A stretch of DNA of 6,272 nt from Candidatus Methanovirga basalitermitum (lineage in GTDB: Archaea; Methanobacteriota; Methanobacteria; Methanobacteriales; Methanobacteriaceae): assembly GCA_031284445.1 (NCBI GenBank), contig JAISZW010000063.1:1-6272 (forward strand), read 5' to 3'. The notes under the pieces were generated by a model. It saw only the letters and a list, made by a program, of their open reading frames with translations. It ran no database searches and had not been told where the DNA came from. Positions 6,167 through 6,272 of the stretch are shown here, piece by piece. The translations under genes and the position numbers were made by a program. Numbering within the stretch: position 1 is the first letter of the stretch; each line of letters begins with the position of its first letter.

Positions 6167-6272
6167 TAGTAAGTGTTACATGATTATTTTTCTATGAGGC
6201 TGTTGTGCAATTCAACTATTCAAATTTTAAATTTTAATTAAAACAGATATTTTCTCAATATAATAATTAAAA
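6167..6272. other. AT-rich downstream spacer with possible insertion-sequence end
   Basis: After the HisA-like stop there is a short T run (about 6186-6191) that may act as a terminator. The block GAGGCTGTTGTGCAATTC (6196-6213) follows and is noticeably richer in G/C than its surroundings. Blocks of the form GGCTGTTG-CAA resemble terminal inverted repeats of several transposon families, so an element might begin here and run off the right edge. Only one end is visible and no target duplication can be tested. The rest is featureless A/T. Confidence 0.25.

Noticed and set aside
1552..6230. Near-identical 17-mers at 1552-1568 and 6214-6230 as a possible direct repeat flanking the gene block
   Set aside because: One mismatch in 17 A/T-rich bases is expected by chance in a window of this size and composition, and the first copy overlaps the hdrC stop codon.

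Overview
The window looks like DNA from a very AT-rich methanogenic archaeon, most likely of the Methanobacteriales (Methanosphaera or Methanobrevibacter type). The reasons are a HdrC, HdrB and HdrA heterodisulfide-reductase set, an archaeal TATA-like element and GGTGAT-type ribosome site before hdrC, and strongly A/T-biased codons. The genus is inferred, because no rRNA or other taxonomic marker is present.

Layout: positions 1-126 hold the 3' end of an unrecognised gene entering from the left, closed by a nine-T run. Positions 127-977 carry no intact gene. Within them, 331-694 reads like a decayed protein gene split over three frames and ending in a 15-bp tandem duplication; the rest is AT-rich spacer leading to the hdrC promoter. 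The core is hdrC (978-1553), a truncated PQ-loop/SemiSWEET-like ORF (1628-1936), hdrB (1933-2874) and a 774-residue hdrA (3022-5346), all on the + strand. A HisA/HisF-like TIM-barrel gene follows (5462-6166). The last 100 bases are AT-rich and contain a short block that might be an insertion-sequence end.

Function: HdrC (two [4Fe-4S] clusters) would carry electrons between the flavoprotein HdrA and HdrB, where CoM-S-S-CoB chemistry occurs on cysteine-rich CCG domains. HdrA here is of the HdrA2 type: a HdrA fused at its C-terminus to an MvhD-like domain, which in other systems receives electrons through a [2Fe-2S] cluster. The striking point is that this MvhD-like domain keeps its fold signature but has lost every cysteine, and the second CCG motif of HdrB shows Thr-Cys where Cys-Cys is expected. 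All clusters expected in HdrA proper and HdrC look complete. The cluster therefore looks like a divergent, secondary heterodisulfide-reductase-like complex whose electron entry, and perhaps substrate, differs from the standard Mvh-Hdr complex. The SemiSWEET fragment between hdrC and hdrB, and the decayed DNA upstream, suggest that the locus has been rearranged.
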